NCBI GenBank assembly: GCA_015501585.1
Contig: JADNRY010000034.1
Span: 1 to 64,000 of the forward strand
Source of the DNA: Rhodocollybia butyracea
Taxonomy: Eukaryota; Basidiomycota; Agaricomycetes; Agaricales; Omphalotaceae
Length of the DNA: 64,000 nucleotides
Reading direction: 5' to 3'
The notes under the pieces were generated by a model. It ran no database searches. It saw nothing but the letters and a program-made list of their open reading frames with translations, and was not told where the DNA came from. Position numbers and translations under genes: made by a program. Positions 21,838 through 33,847 of this stretch are shown here, in pieces; position 1 is the stretch's first letter; each line of letters opens with the position of its first letter.

Positions 21838-23130
21838 TGTCATCCTGGCCGTCATCCTAGTACAAGAGCCCCTTCACATGCATATCATATAACCCTCGTC
21901 ACTCACTGCAAGTACTCACGAGTCACGAAAAACCTTGGATGGCGTACAGAGATGTGAGCTCCGCATGATCAGAATCAGGTGTGTTCATAAACCAAGTCAT
22001 TCTCAGTAGATATCAGCAAATAAAATCCAAAGACTACCGTCATGAAGCTTCCTTCAGCCACAGACGTGAAAAAGATCTTATGGCTACAGCCAAAAGGAAG
22101 GTGAACGCGAATGAAGAAAGGATGGAGAGCAATATGAGAAAGAGACTCCGATCTCAGAAAAGGATCATCAAGGAAATGTTCTGACAGGATCTCCTTGTTC
22201 GCCTCATTCTCGTTCCCACTCTCACTCTTGCTCCACGTCTCGTTCAAAACCCGACCAGTCACAAACAAAACTGAACCAAATTTTGGCTCTTCCAGTCTTT
22301 TGGCACCAGAAACCATCACTGTGCAAAGTGTAGATGGAAGAACAGTGTGGTGTTAACCGCCGGAAGCAAGGAGATCAGCTAAGTAGGAGATGGTTGTGTG
22401 TTCTCAAGGACAAAGAGACATTTAGTGAGTTTCCAGTGGTGCTGAAATTTGTGATACTTTACTGAGTAGATTGAGACGTTTGCAGACTACATATTCAATG
22501 ACCGAGGGCATGTCTAGTCGGAAGCAACCATCTCGTTGAGATTATTGCTATCGAGCATCCTCGTGTTCCAGGCAACACGCTGTAATACACAATTGACTCG
22601 CCTTTTTCCCTCCTCATCGCCTCCTGCTCCTGCTCATCCTGTTCTGTCTTGTTCATTGAGCCGGATGGAAATTTAAAGATCCGCAGTTTGCTGTTTCAAT
22701 AGGTGTAAGAAAAGTGTTCTAGGTGAGAGATATTGATCCTGGCTGGCTGAATGATAGCCTGCGCAAGAAACAATACGAGCCGCAGCTACATTGCCCATAT
22801 CAATGGTGGTAGGAATGGACTCCATGAGAAATAAGATGTGTGCATCTGGATAAGGCTATACTCACTTTTTGACTCGGTCTTCTTCTCTGCTTTATGGACA
22901 AGTCTTTAAATTTCTGCACTGTCCTCCTCCCGACAAACCTCGCTCACGTAGTTGTAGTATCGTTCAAGGGAAAAGAAATCCTTTATATGGACTCCCATAA
23001 GTTTGCTCTCCTTGTCAACTCACAGAAAACATGGATGGCATAGGAACTGGTCGTGATGAGTACAGAGATGGGAACTCGGCGCGATGGGAAGGTCCATTCG
23101 GGTGCGTTCATCAACCAAGTATATTGTTTC
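21838..23130. repeat. Duplicated unit R2, uninterrupted copy
   Basis: Second copy of the roughly 1.2-kb unit. Because it has no LTR element inside, it gives the empty-site structure for R1. A more diverged third relative may lie at 30640-30900 (similar order of AAGCCGCTATCxCTAC, TCCTCATTCGC and TCTGCCTCGTTC-like pieces). Confidence 0.6.
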
Positions 23131-24155
23131 AGCGAATTGATTGACTGGCTATAGTTATATTCTACATGGGACGAGCCCCATCACCTCGGAAGCGATTATT
23201 GACGCAGCCAGAAAGGCCACGGGTGTCGAAAAGGATATTATGGTGGAATCTGGTCTGCAATGTTATCAGTTCCCTCTAAGGCTCTAACACGGCTCGCTCA
23301 AGAAGAACTTGAAAAATGGAGAAATTTGATTCAGAGGGTATAGAACTTGACTTGTATCTATAAAACCAACCACCTGGGGAAACTTCATTATAAGTCATTT
23401 CATCTTGCGAACCAGATTTTCTGTTTTTTCTTTGACTTGACGGTGTTGTTTGTTTCGCAAGGGCCGAAGGTACTTCCTTGTTAAACTTAATAATAGATAC
23501 CTTAGGTTTGGACCAGCAGTTGAAAACACATGAATTTTTGGATTTTTGGGGCAGCTAGTAGTTGTGAGTAGATGGAAGAGCCTTATGAGGCTGCTTGGCA
23601 CTTGAGTGGCTGAATATATGCATACTTTGAAACAAGATAAGCACAAAAAAAATCTGTTGCTCCTTCCATGTATTGTGTTAAGATAGCCATTTTAGGTCTG
23701 CCATAAACCTGCTTGATTTATAGTACTAAAAATCATACTATCAATGTACCACTATTGCGAATGGGCCCGCCTATAAGTATCTGCCCTTTCTGAGTCCTCT
23801 CTCATTGCTTTATTGCTATTTATTGCTTGCAGGTTTGCTCTCCTGATCTCTTGATGTCTCACTGTGTAATGCCTAGTTGCTTTCTGTTGGATGTAAACTA
23901 CAATTATGGCCCATGTGTGAAGAGGGCCTATAATCAAAGGGGTCCCTCATGACCAGGAACTTGGAAGTAGAGATTTGCAGAATTGAGACAAGATGACTGC
24001 TTTGTGAGATCCAACACTGTCTGATTCATTATTCCCCATAACCTATATATCAGTTGTACAGGAGTAGGGAAGAGGTTTGGATATAAGCACAAGCATAGGC
24101 TAGCATTCGCTAGATTCTGCTTATAACAGATACCCCCATTGTATCCCGGCGCCTC
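23131..24155. other. Gene-free region
   Basis: Short overlapping frames only. The piece 23540-23690 resembles 30430-30550 (GGGGCAGCTAGTxGT, CTTCCATGTATTGT/CCGTGTATTGTA), indicating an old dispersed repeat. I see no gene. Confidence 0.45.
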
Positions 24156-26565
24156 TCAAACTCCCGCCAATGTTTTTTGATATGATCTATTCACCCAAAG
24201 ACGACGGCCCCAATCCTCTTCAGCCTCATCTGCATCAAAAGGATCCTCAAGAGAATCCTTTATGAGACTATCAGCCAAAAAATCTGTCCAGCGAGCTATT
24301 ACTTTAAATGGAGGATTAGGAAATAACTGTGTCATTAGAAAAAATGGGTTTAAAATTTCAAATAATCTTTGACCAAGTTGGAATAGACTCTTACCTCGAG
24401 CCACTTCAGAACATTGTTTATGTCCCATGCATTACACTGTGAAAGTTGGCATGGGTGAAGGCTCTGAATATCATGAAGGAGTTTCTTGCAAGGCAAAGAT
24501 AGTCTGACAAAGACAGCCCAGCTGTAATTGTCCTGGATTTCTTGCCAGCTATATTATAGGGTTGTGAGGAATACAGTGTATTATCTGTAATGCTTTCACC
24601 AACCTCACATCCTTGAGCTTCCCAACATGGATATCCTTTCCTGTCTGGATACTTTGACGTGCCAAATCACAACATAATGACGGCCAGGGAAAACTCTCCC
24701 CAGTAAGTGATGGATCTTCTATGCAATCCCAAAGACTCTTCCGCTGTCCTCCATCTTTTCCAACAACCGAGCAAAAGGAAGAAATAATTGATCGAAGGTC
24801 GCTCCAGGAAGCACCTAACAGTAGTCGGACAACCCTGATTTCTGCATGTTCATTCTGTACATACACCAGGTTCATTAAGCGAAGAAAATGAAGAAGTCGG
24901 TGATGAGACTGTGATAAGATAAAATGCATCTCAATGGATAGTGAAGGGCTGAACCATGATTCTTTGACCTCTTCCTCCTCTTCCTCCCCTTCCACTATGA
25001 ATCCCATATATTCATGGTCTTCCCAAAGTTGTATCAGATCTTCAGGCACTGGATGAGTTTTCTTGGTGGATGTCAGGATCATCATGGAAAGAATGTGGAA
25101 TAAACTGACCTTCATCCAAGCTAACATTTTCTCCAGTGACCATTTGTGAAGGTCACAAATGTAGTCTGGATTAACACTTTGAATCAAAGGCAACAGCTCC
25201 GCAGAAGGAGGCAGTGAAGCAATGAGTTCCGGAAACTGGTCTAAGGACTCGGCCCTTGATGGATAGTAGATCAAGCATAGATTTCAACTCTTTAATGAAA
25301 GAGACATACTCTAAAAGATCCTCTTGATACCCACAATCAAGAAATCGTAGCATGGAACGAGCCAGGTCCATGCGATGGTGTAGACCACCAACATAGAAAT
25401 CTTGGGAACACTTTTGGTCACCTAGGAAATCATAAAAAGATGCATGGTGGCTGTAAATTGTATTCAGCCCATCTTGTGGCACCTTAAATATTGAATGAAG
25501 GCTGCGCAGAAATAAATGTGTATCCCCCATTTCAAGCCCAAGCAGTTCATCAAGCTTATTGGGAGAAAGATGCAAATTTACCAGAGCACACAGGATTGAA
25601 AGTAGTTTGGGGTGCTTGGCAATGGGAACAGTGGAAAGGATGTTGATGTAAAGCTGGTCAAGTGTATCAAATGCTGAATCAGATCCAGCTTCAAGTTGGT
25701 CCTTCATAATAATGGCAAGACGCTCTGTGGGGCGGTAGTTTTTGTCATCAATGAATTTTATGATTGTGGATGCATAGATAAAGTACCCAGATGACCTCCT
25801 CACAAGTCCATCCAGGACTTTGGGCAAAGGCCATGGAAGAGGGATGGTGGCCATGGTCTGACTGTGCTCACAATGAATTCGAGCAAACTCATCCAGAAAA
25901 TATGTTCGGACATCGTGAAACAACTGCTCTACATTAAATGGCTGGTAGACACCATCATAGACTGATGATTCAAACATCTCCTGAATATGTGCTTCCGGTC
26001 TGCTGGCAATAATAAATCGAAGAGGAAGGGAATGTTTTGTGAAGAGGTTTCTGATCACATGCAGAATTTCCAGTTGAACATCTTGGCCCTTGCACTCATC
26101 CAGACCATCAATGAGTATTGTCAGAGGGCTTTGATTGGGATGCTTGCAACAGGTTTGAGAGATCAGCTTTTGCAGCTGAGTCTTGATGGACTTCGCAACA
26201 ACAGATGGATCAACTTCCACCACTCGGGAAATTGGACCTTTCAGCCAAGGAACACTAATCGCAAGCTGATATGCAATGGCCACGAATAACACTCTTGCGT
26301 TGCCCCGTGTTTGATGGCCTCGTTTAAAAAAGAAGCAACCTCCGAGCCGGTCAGCCCTCTGCAGCTGGCGAGAGAGTGTTCGCATGATAGCAGACTTCCC
26401 TGCGCCGGCGGGTCCGAACAACCACAGAATGTGATGACTAGTGGGGTCTTTCAACCCCAACGACCATTTCTGTAGATCAATGAGCATTTGTGTCCGTGTT
26501 TCGGGATGGCATCTTGGTTGGGGAAACTCATCTGCTGAATCATGAAGGGCTTCCAATGCTGCCAC
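24156..26565 (-). pseudogene. NLR-like NACHT NTPase, multi-exon, two frameshifts
   Basis: STAND-type NTPase of the expanded fungal NLR-like family, thought to act in self/non-self recognition. The main open frame (26565 down to about 25250) begins with an exon lacking an ATG; an AG acceptor just upstream (near 26584) suggests a missing 5' exon. NACHT features: Walker A GPAGAGKSA, Walker B LTILIDGLDEC, and RFIIASRPEAH following it. Downstream is the helical region usual for this family. The frame continues as DQFPELIASLPPSAEL if one base is removed from the CCC run at 25253-25255, and again near 24560. A final intron (24327-24394, GTAAGAG...ACAG) joins NNVLKWLE to LFPNPPFKV. No WD40, ankyrin or TPR repeats are present, so the sensor part is short or absent. 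Confidence 0.8.
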
Positions 26566-28743
26566 CTTATGTAGTTTATCTATTGCTGTATTTGTTCATC
26601 AGGAAAAAATGACATGATTACATAGTTCTATGTAGCCCTGGTAGTAGTCATAGTTCTGTAGACAAGTCCCCCTTTACATAGTACTACATAGTTATGTGGA
26701 GTACATCAGCCATGGCCCTGTAGTGCTCTGTAGTCACCATAGCATAAGGCATGTCTCCATGTATCTGCCCACTATAAGTACTCTGTAGCATCCTTAGCAC
26801 AACATTGGCTGCAAGAAACTCAGATAATCAGGTGTCCTTGGCGGATGAGATGCTCAAAACAGACAAAGATAATGATACAATAAGATACAATTCAGCCAAA
26901 TTTAAAAAATACATGATTAGGTTCACGTGAACAAGAGACTCGTAGTACCGTGTACGCCGATACAAAAACCGCAAGAACTCCAAGTGCGTTGCTTTTGCAC
27001 ACTGCGCGTGTCATACATCACACAGAATCTACAAGGTAGTATGTTAGTGTTAGGTAGTGAAAAGAAGAAATGACGATACACACCTAACTCAATACCCTCC
27101 CTATACAAAGATTCTCGATTGCCACCTAATGAAATCACTCCAGCTTGAAAAGGCCAGTCTTGGAAAGGAATCTTGACATGTTGTACTTGCGAATCTTGGC
27201 GTTGAAGCTCGTTGCACTGCTGTCAAAAAAACCTTGAAGGGCGCTTGACCTTGAAGTTGCACCATTTAAGTAGACGGGTTGAGATAATCTTGGGCTTGAA
27301 GTTGCAGTAAAAAGTCTTGAAGGAGAACTTGAGCTTGAAGGAACACAGCTTGTCAGAGACGGCGACGCAACCGTGTTGGGAACAAGAAAAATACCCCAAA
27401 GAATAAGCAATCAGAACTATACAGTTACACGTGACCCAGCGCCAAACACTTAGCAAAACTTCAAGTTCAACCTAATATTTGTAACACACTTACTTACTTC
27501 TCAGTATTAAAATATGAGAGACCCTGAATAATATACTATTTCGTACAATAACAAAGTAAATTCAGTCAAAGTCTAATCGTAGCAGATCGTAGCAGTGTCG
27601 AAGAGTGGCATCAAATACTATGAGCATCAGTGCATCAAATACATAAGCTCCACTGATCCACAGGAACCATTCAGGAAGCTATCTATTTGCATATAGATCT
27701 ATGTAGAAATGGTTAGTCAACTACAAGTGCTTGTGGAGTTATGTGCAGGCACTACGAGGTGTTACACTAACTACAGAGCACTACAGAGACTTGCTTGAGA
27801 GCTATGACAGCTACATCATTCAAGTGTGTGTGTGCATGTAGTCATTCTGTTGTTTCCTGATGTTGTTTAATGTTGATAGGAGGAAAAGCCTCATTGTTTA
27901 GCGTACCTGTTTCACCTTGATGATTATGGCTCACAAATGTGCAATCATTAATAGTGGTTGGAGGTTGGTTGTAGTTGGGAGGCAGGTATTGATACGCCCC
28001 ATAATAATTTGGACTTAAAATGCCTAATTGGCCATGTTTCAGTATCACTGATACAGTCAGATTATGTGCAGTATGTTGTATTCTGATATTATCAATAGAG
28101 AACTGAGCACAGACACCAACTGACAATGATTCCTAATGGATTCTTGTTAGTACAACACAGTTGCACATGTTCCATACCTCAGAATATTAAAACCCAAGCT
28201 TTGTGTTGCATTATACAGTCCAAGTTTGGTTCAATGAAGTACAATTTGACATACATACGCAATGCCACCAATCAGAGCAAACTCCGTGTATGCCATAACA
28301 CAGTAAGGCATTGAATAAGCATTTTCGGTTGCAAGCAATCTAATTGTTTTGATTGTGCCACCAATGAGAGATAACTCCGCTCCGTGTGGCGGCATTGAGT
28401 ACTATATTCGGCTCCATGGAGGAGTGTGCCACCAATGATGATAGATGCCGTTGAAGTGTTGTGGTGGTTCCGTGTGGCACAATCCATATGTATTGCATTA
28501 TGAAGCACAAAAACATGCCGAACAAGTGTTTTAATTACATTGCACAGGTATAAAAGACATGAGAAGTCTACAAAGAAGGCAAGCACCCACCTCCCCAGGT
28601 TATACCACTCATTGCCAGAGTAGTGTGAAGGGTTCGCTTCGGCACCTAGCAGAGAACTTGTATTTATATTGCAAGAATAGCAGAGCAGAAACAGAATAGC
28701 ATTTGAAAGATTGTACTTGTAACAACAAAAGAAAATAAAGTTA
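26566..28743. other. Gene-free region with several degenerate short repeats
   Basis: 26600-26790 is rich in CATAGT/ACTACATAG and CTGTAG motifs. 27150-27480 is rich in CTTGAAG/TTGAAGTT. 28260-28480 has three degenerate copies of a GCCACCAATGAxAGATA motif. Open frames here are short, overlapping and lack family signatures. Confidence 0.45.
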
Positions 28744-29277
28744 GGGCCTGTTCGGCAACACGAATCTCAGATTTTTGTTTGGATTTTGCCAGGTATTGCC
28801 ACCATATAAAAAAGCCATCAAGCATTTGTAAGTATTACTCGGATCAGCCAGTTGAGCGCTCCGTGTAAACGCGCATGCTGTCACAGCCTGTCAGACGTTT
28901 CTTCCATGTTGAGGTCAACACCCCGCTCAATGCTCAGACATGCCCGCCGCTCTCAAATGTAGTTTTTACTTTAGGTTTCACTTGCTTAGACAATATAGAG
29001 GAATAAAATCGCTTTAACAATAATATACAATTACATTAAACTTGAAAGATGATGACCAGAACATGTTGGTCACTGTGTGGCATCATTGAGAGTGGTCGGA
29101 CGACTTGCGGGACAGCGAGAGGAACGTCCGACATGTCAGGGCAGGAGTTATGTCATTTTATGACATTTCCAGAGTCATGGCGACCGGCTAGCTGATCCGA
29201 ACATTTTATATAAGTCTTCAAAATCTTGCCTCTGGCAAAATCACACAAAATCCAGATTCGTGTTGCCGAACAGGCCC
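28744..29277. mobile_element. MITE, PIF/Harbinger type, TTA target duplication
   Basis: A 534-bp element with 24-bp perfect terminal inverted repeats starting GGGCCTGTTCGGCAACACGA and weaker matching further in. It is flanked by TTA at 28741-28743 and 29278-29280. GGGCC-type ends together with a TTA duplication are the classic mark of PIF/Harbinger (Tourist-like) elements. No coding capacity, so it would be moved by a transposase elsewhere in the genome. Confidence 0.85.
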
Positions 29278-29871
29278 TTATTTGTGCAGCTCAAGTAAAG
29301 TTATTCAGTTCAGCATAGTAAAGTTATTCTGCAGAAAGTAAAGTTATTGCACCCAAGTTCAGTGCAACTTAACAGATAAGACCTATCCCTTGTATTCTAA
29401 ACCCCTAAAAAGCATTTGTACTTTGAATTTTATATCTTTTTGTGCACCCTCCGAACTTGTGTTTGATTTTGAGTGTGTGTGTTGGTGTGTGTTTGGACTT
29501 GTTCTTACACCACTTTCGTGTGCAGCCCTGAGTCAGCATATCAGTATCTATCTGAACGCTTTGAATGCTGCTCTGTGCGCTGCTTGGATGAACTTTCTGT
29601 GTGCTGCTCAAGGAGATGAGAAGAGGTACACAAAGTCAATTGTCCCCGTGGCCTCGTTGGAACACCTATAGCGACTTTCGACATGTCTGAGGTCATTAGG
29701 GACTTTGATGAACTTTCTGCACCATTTGCGAGGTGACGAGAAGGTGCATCTGAACTTGATTGTCCCTGTGGCCCGGTCGGAACACCTATAATCTCATGAG
29801 TACATATACAACAGTGATATCATAAATGAAAAGCGCACGATAAGGGGCATACTGAGCACCCCCCTGGTCAC
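29278..29871. other. Gene-free region with duplicated segments
   Basis: 29295-29350 contains three copies of TAAAGTTATT. Two related stretches ending TTGTCCCxGTGGCCxxGT and GGAACACCTATA lie at 29638-29670 and 29758-29792. A 93-codon open frame at 29390 has no recognisable feature and is not called. Confidence 0.45.
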
Positions 29872-30004
29872 CTCTTTGAACTCCCGGCGTATGTACATTG
29901 GACGAGCTGGATGAACCAGTTTTCTCGATCCTCACGTCACCAGTCACGGCATAGAAGTTTCCTCCAATAACCTCAAAGCCTTGACTGTTTTCAAAAAAGG
30001 ACAT
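29872..30004 (-). pseudogene. Orphan first exon of an NLR-like gene
   Basis: An ATG at 30004 starts MSFFENSQGFEVIGGNFYAV and GDVRIEKTGSSS, which fits the N-terminal first exon typical of agaricomycete NACHT/NLR proteins (a short glycine-rich beta stretch of the form F-x-I-x-G-G-x-F-x-x-V-x-G-D). The exon ends in GAG followed by GTGACC, a possible donor. No NACHT domain follows on this strand within the next kilobases, so the rest of the gene has been lost or is spliced from very far away. Confidence 0.5.
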
Positions 30005-30938
30005 GGATGGAGGAAGGAAGACAAGCAAGAGTCTGGCAGTGCTTTTATTCAGTTTTGGGTTATTCCCACACTCCAATTGCAGCGCGCTACAGCTATTCCC
30101 GTAGCTTTGGGAACCCACAGGAAAGATGTGGACACAGGGCCAAGACAATGATAGACATCACGATTTCAATAGATGATATCACATCTAACAGACACAGCGC
30201 ATAAAAACAACAGAGATAGACAAGTACAAAGATATGGAGATCATCCGACGCGTCGTAACGCGTTTACAAAGCATGTATAAGGCTGTGAATGAGGACACCG
30301 GACACCAGTAAAAAACCTACTTATCACATGTGCCAAAAAGCTCTGCAATGCCTTGAGCGTATCCATGTTTTTTGAGGCATTGAGGCCTGAGGCCTGAGGT
30401 TCAGAACATTCCGATTCATTGGGTACTTATATGGGGCAGCTAGTTGTAGTGTCAAGAGTAGATAGAGGAGTAAGAGTGCTCGGCGGCTGACAGTGTCTGT
30501 ACTGAGAGAACATGAGCACAAAAGCCTTGTTCCGTGTATTGTAGTGCAGTCATAGTCTGGTCGTAGTACCAAGAGTTACGCGCATGGTGGCATTAGCGCC
30601 TTTCACGGCGGTCAAAGCTGTATTCAACTCAATATTCAATTTTTCTTTTCCTCTTTGTACTCGCTCTAAAGAAGCCTCCTTATGCTACAAACACAAAGAA
30701 GGCCGCTATCACTACCGTGCGCGTGAACACAAACAGAGAAGAGATAGAAAACTCAGAAAAAGCGTTCCTAGTCTCCTCATTCGCGGTGTCGGTCGAAGTC
30801 ACCTCTTTCACCCCTTCCCACTCAAGCTGCCGCTCTGCCTCGTTCAAAATCCCCAGGAACCAAGGCCGGGCAGCAGAAACAGTGTTGTTGATGGGAAGAA
30901 TAGGATGTTGTTGAAGTATAATGAACCACTTGAAGCAA
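30005..30938. other. Gene-free region
   Basis: Contains relatives of the dispersed sequences seen at 20.5-23.7 kb (see unit R2) but no gene I can support. Confidence 0.4.
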
Positions 30939-31157
30939 GGAGACCAGTGTTAGGATGGCGGTTATAGCTTTAGCTCGGCGTCCCGGGAAACCTGACACTC
31001 CTATCAAATGGACTGTTTACTAGAAGAGACGGATGGATACAGATGAAACGAGGAGACCAGTGTTAGGATGGCGGATATAGCTTTAGCTCGGCGTCCCGGG
31101 ATAACCAACACTCCCATCAAATAGACTGTTTACTCCAAGAGAAGGATGGATACCGAG
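30939..31157 (+). repeat. Tandem duplication of a 113-bp unit
   Basis: Two copies starting GGAGACCAGTGTTAGGATGG at 30939 and 31052, each including TTAGCTCGGCGTCCCGGG; they differ at about ten positions. Neither copy is coding. Confidence 0.8.
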
Positions 31158-33847
31158 GATCCAAAGGTGTCGTAAAGTCAGTACCATTAACTTTCTATCC
31201 CACTCCAACGTCTCACATCCCTGAATTCATTCCCATCGTTAGGCCTTTTATCATTGACCTCAAATTAACCAACGGTACCCACGTGAACAGTGATAATATC
31301 CCTGCTTCCAGGTACGTCAAACTCAACGCCAGTAGGGTGTTTTTTTCTCTTGTGTGCGATATCCTTTTTTTTCATGAACTTTCAGTGATAAAATGTAGTA
31401 CTTCAAATCACGGATATGTGCTTCTGCATGAGGATGCGTCGTAGAGTTCTATGTGGAGAGATCTCATTTATCCATTGTAAAGGCGTGAGTACAACTTGCT
31501 GAAATGGAGAGGAGTGGGTGTTAGTATATACAGAACACCTCATACACACATCCGTACGATCACGTTACCCTTTTCACTTACTATATATATTACTTAGGTG
31601 CCGTTAGCACACCTCAGTTGGAATACCACATCGACTGAGGTGAGCATCTCTTTTTAACCTTTTCTAGACATATAACTAACGATACCTTACAGTAACTTAC
31701 GGTACTCTATTGAGGTATCTAATATAGTCAGAATACCACATCGACTGAGTAACTTATGGTACTCTATTTAGGTTCAGTTTTTCTACAGGTTATGGGCCAA
31801 TTCTCTATGCTCTAAGAAGCAACGTGGATCTCTGCACCTATCTGTCAACCTTGGACTCTATCAGAAACACCAATCATACATCTTCTCCCACCTATTAACT
31901 CTCTATACCCAACACATCACCATGACTGTTTTAGCAACCGATGCAAGCAAACCTTCCATCAGTCCTATCTCCATCAATACATCTCTTTTCAACGAAAAAT
32001 CACTTGATAAGAACACTGACAACTGGCAGGAATGGTCATCCCACGTTGAGACAATTCTTAGCCTTTCTCAAGGTGCCGACGGCTACCTCAACGGAACTAT
32101 CATTCAAACCGACAAAGATGTTGAACCCTGTGCATACCGTAACTGGCTTGTAAATGACAAGGCCGTCCGCTCATTCATGTCCCTGAAGAACATTCCTTCA
32201 TTGACGCGACCTCCACCGCCGAGGCCGCTTGGAATGCTCTTAAAACCCGCCATGAGAAAGCTGGCCCTGTTAAGCAAGTTTTGCTTATACAGGAAGCTCT
32301 AGCCCTACACTATTCACACACTGAAAAGTTCTCTACCACAAGTTCCACTATCTCCGATCTCAATACCCGTATATGGGCCATGGGAACTCCCTCAGAACAG
32401 CTCTTCTTATGTATCCTCATGATCAATGCAATGACTGGAGTTTCAGGGCTCGAAACCACACGTGGACTAGTTGCGCAGGATCTTGCTAAATCCAAACCCA
32501 ATTCAACGGGAAAACCCACATATACCTCATCCGACATAAATGTTGCTCTTGACACTGCCCAATCTCTGGCTGATGCTGATGGGAAAGTGAATGACATTGC
32601 TCTTGTGGTACACGGATCGAGATCAACAGACCCCAAAACGTCGAAACCACGGGTGGTACGTTGTACTAATCCTCACTGTTCACGACCCAAATGTCATCAG
32701 GTCAAATACTGTGTCTTGCCAGGAGGCGGAATGGCAGGAAAGTCAATTGACGAATCCAAAGCTGCCCGTGCTCGTGACCGTAATGGAAAAAGCTCAAGCA
32801 ATACCTTCCCAAAGCCACCAGACTCTAAATCAAACTTTTCAATTGTGACAGACAAATCATCTGGACATGCATACATTGTTGATCTCAGTACAAACACCAT
32901 TCTCGGGAACGTACCACAGGGTAGTCAATCCACCCCTGTCCCTCCAAGCCGCCCAGAGTTTGCTGGCCTAGCCTCTGACCGTCTCGACAACATATTTGAT
33001 ACAACTGACCCTGGTAGGGTTGAATATGAGGGATGGCTGGCATTTGAGGACCTCAAGGCTACTGTAGACTGGAGCGAGAGGAGGGGAGATATAGACATTG
33101 CCGCAGTTGTGGTAGCCCCACCAGATCAATCAACTCGCACCAGACTCTCAACTACTGAATCACCATTCCTATGTGACACCGGTGCAACTGTACACATCAC
33201 ACCAGAATGGAACAACTTCATCACTCTACATCCTATTCCCCCCAGATTCGTCAAAGGCATAGGCGGGACATCTATCGCAGCTCATGGAATCGGAGACATT
33301 AAACTCCGAACAGGCCATGGAACCTATCTTATCCTTCATGATTGTCTATATATCCCCGAGTCAACTGTACGACTCATCTCAATTAGCACACTAGCTCAAC
33401 ACTCCAATGTCACAGCCCACTTTGACAAAGAGTCATGCTGGATTTCGAGGAATAATACTCGCGCCATAATTGCCCGTGGTACACTCTCATCCACTCGCCA
33501 TCTGTATACTCTCAACCTGACCTCTGCCGAGTTCAAACATGCATTTGTCGCCAAACAAATTCCCAGTCTAGAGACATGGCATCGACGTCTCGGCCACGCC
33601 AATTACCAGACTGTATATGATATGTCCCAGAAGGACACAGTCAAAGGTATGCCCATTGACCTCTCCTCTGCCCCTTCCAAATGCCAATCATGCATTCTCG
33701 GTAAACAGACAAAAACTCCGGTACCTACGAAGCGGGAGGAGGGGCATAGAGCTACGAGACGTCTAGAAAAAGTATGGGTGGACCTATCGGGACCAGAAGC
33801 TGTTCGTTCGTGCACGGGAAATAACTACATCATGAACATTGTTGATG

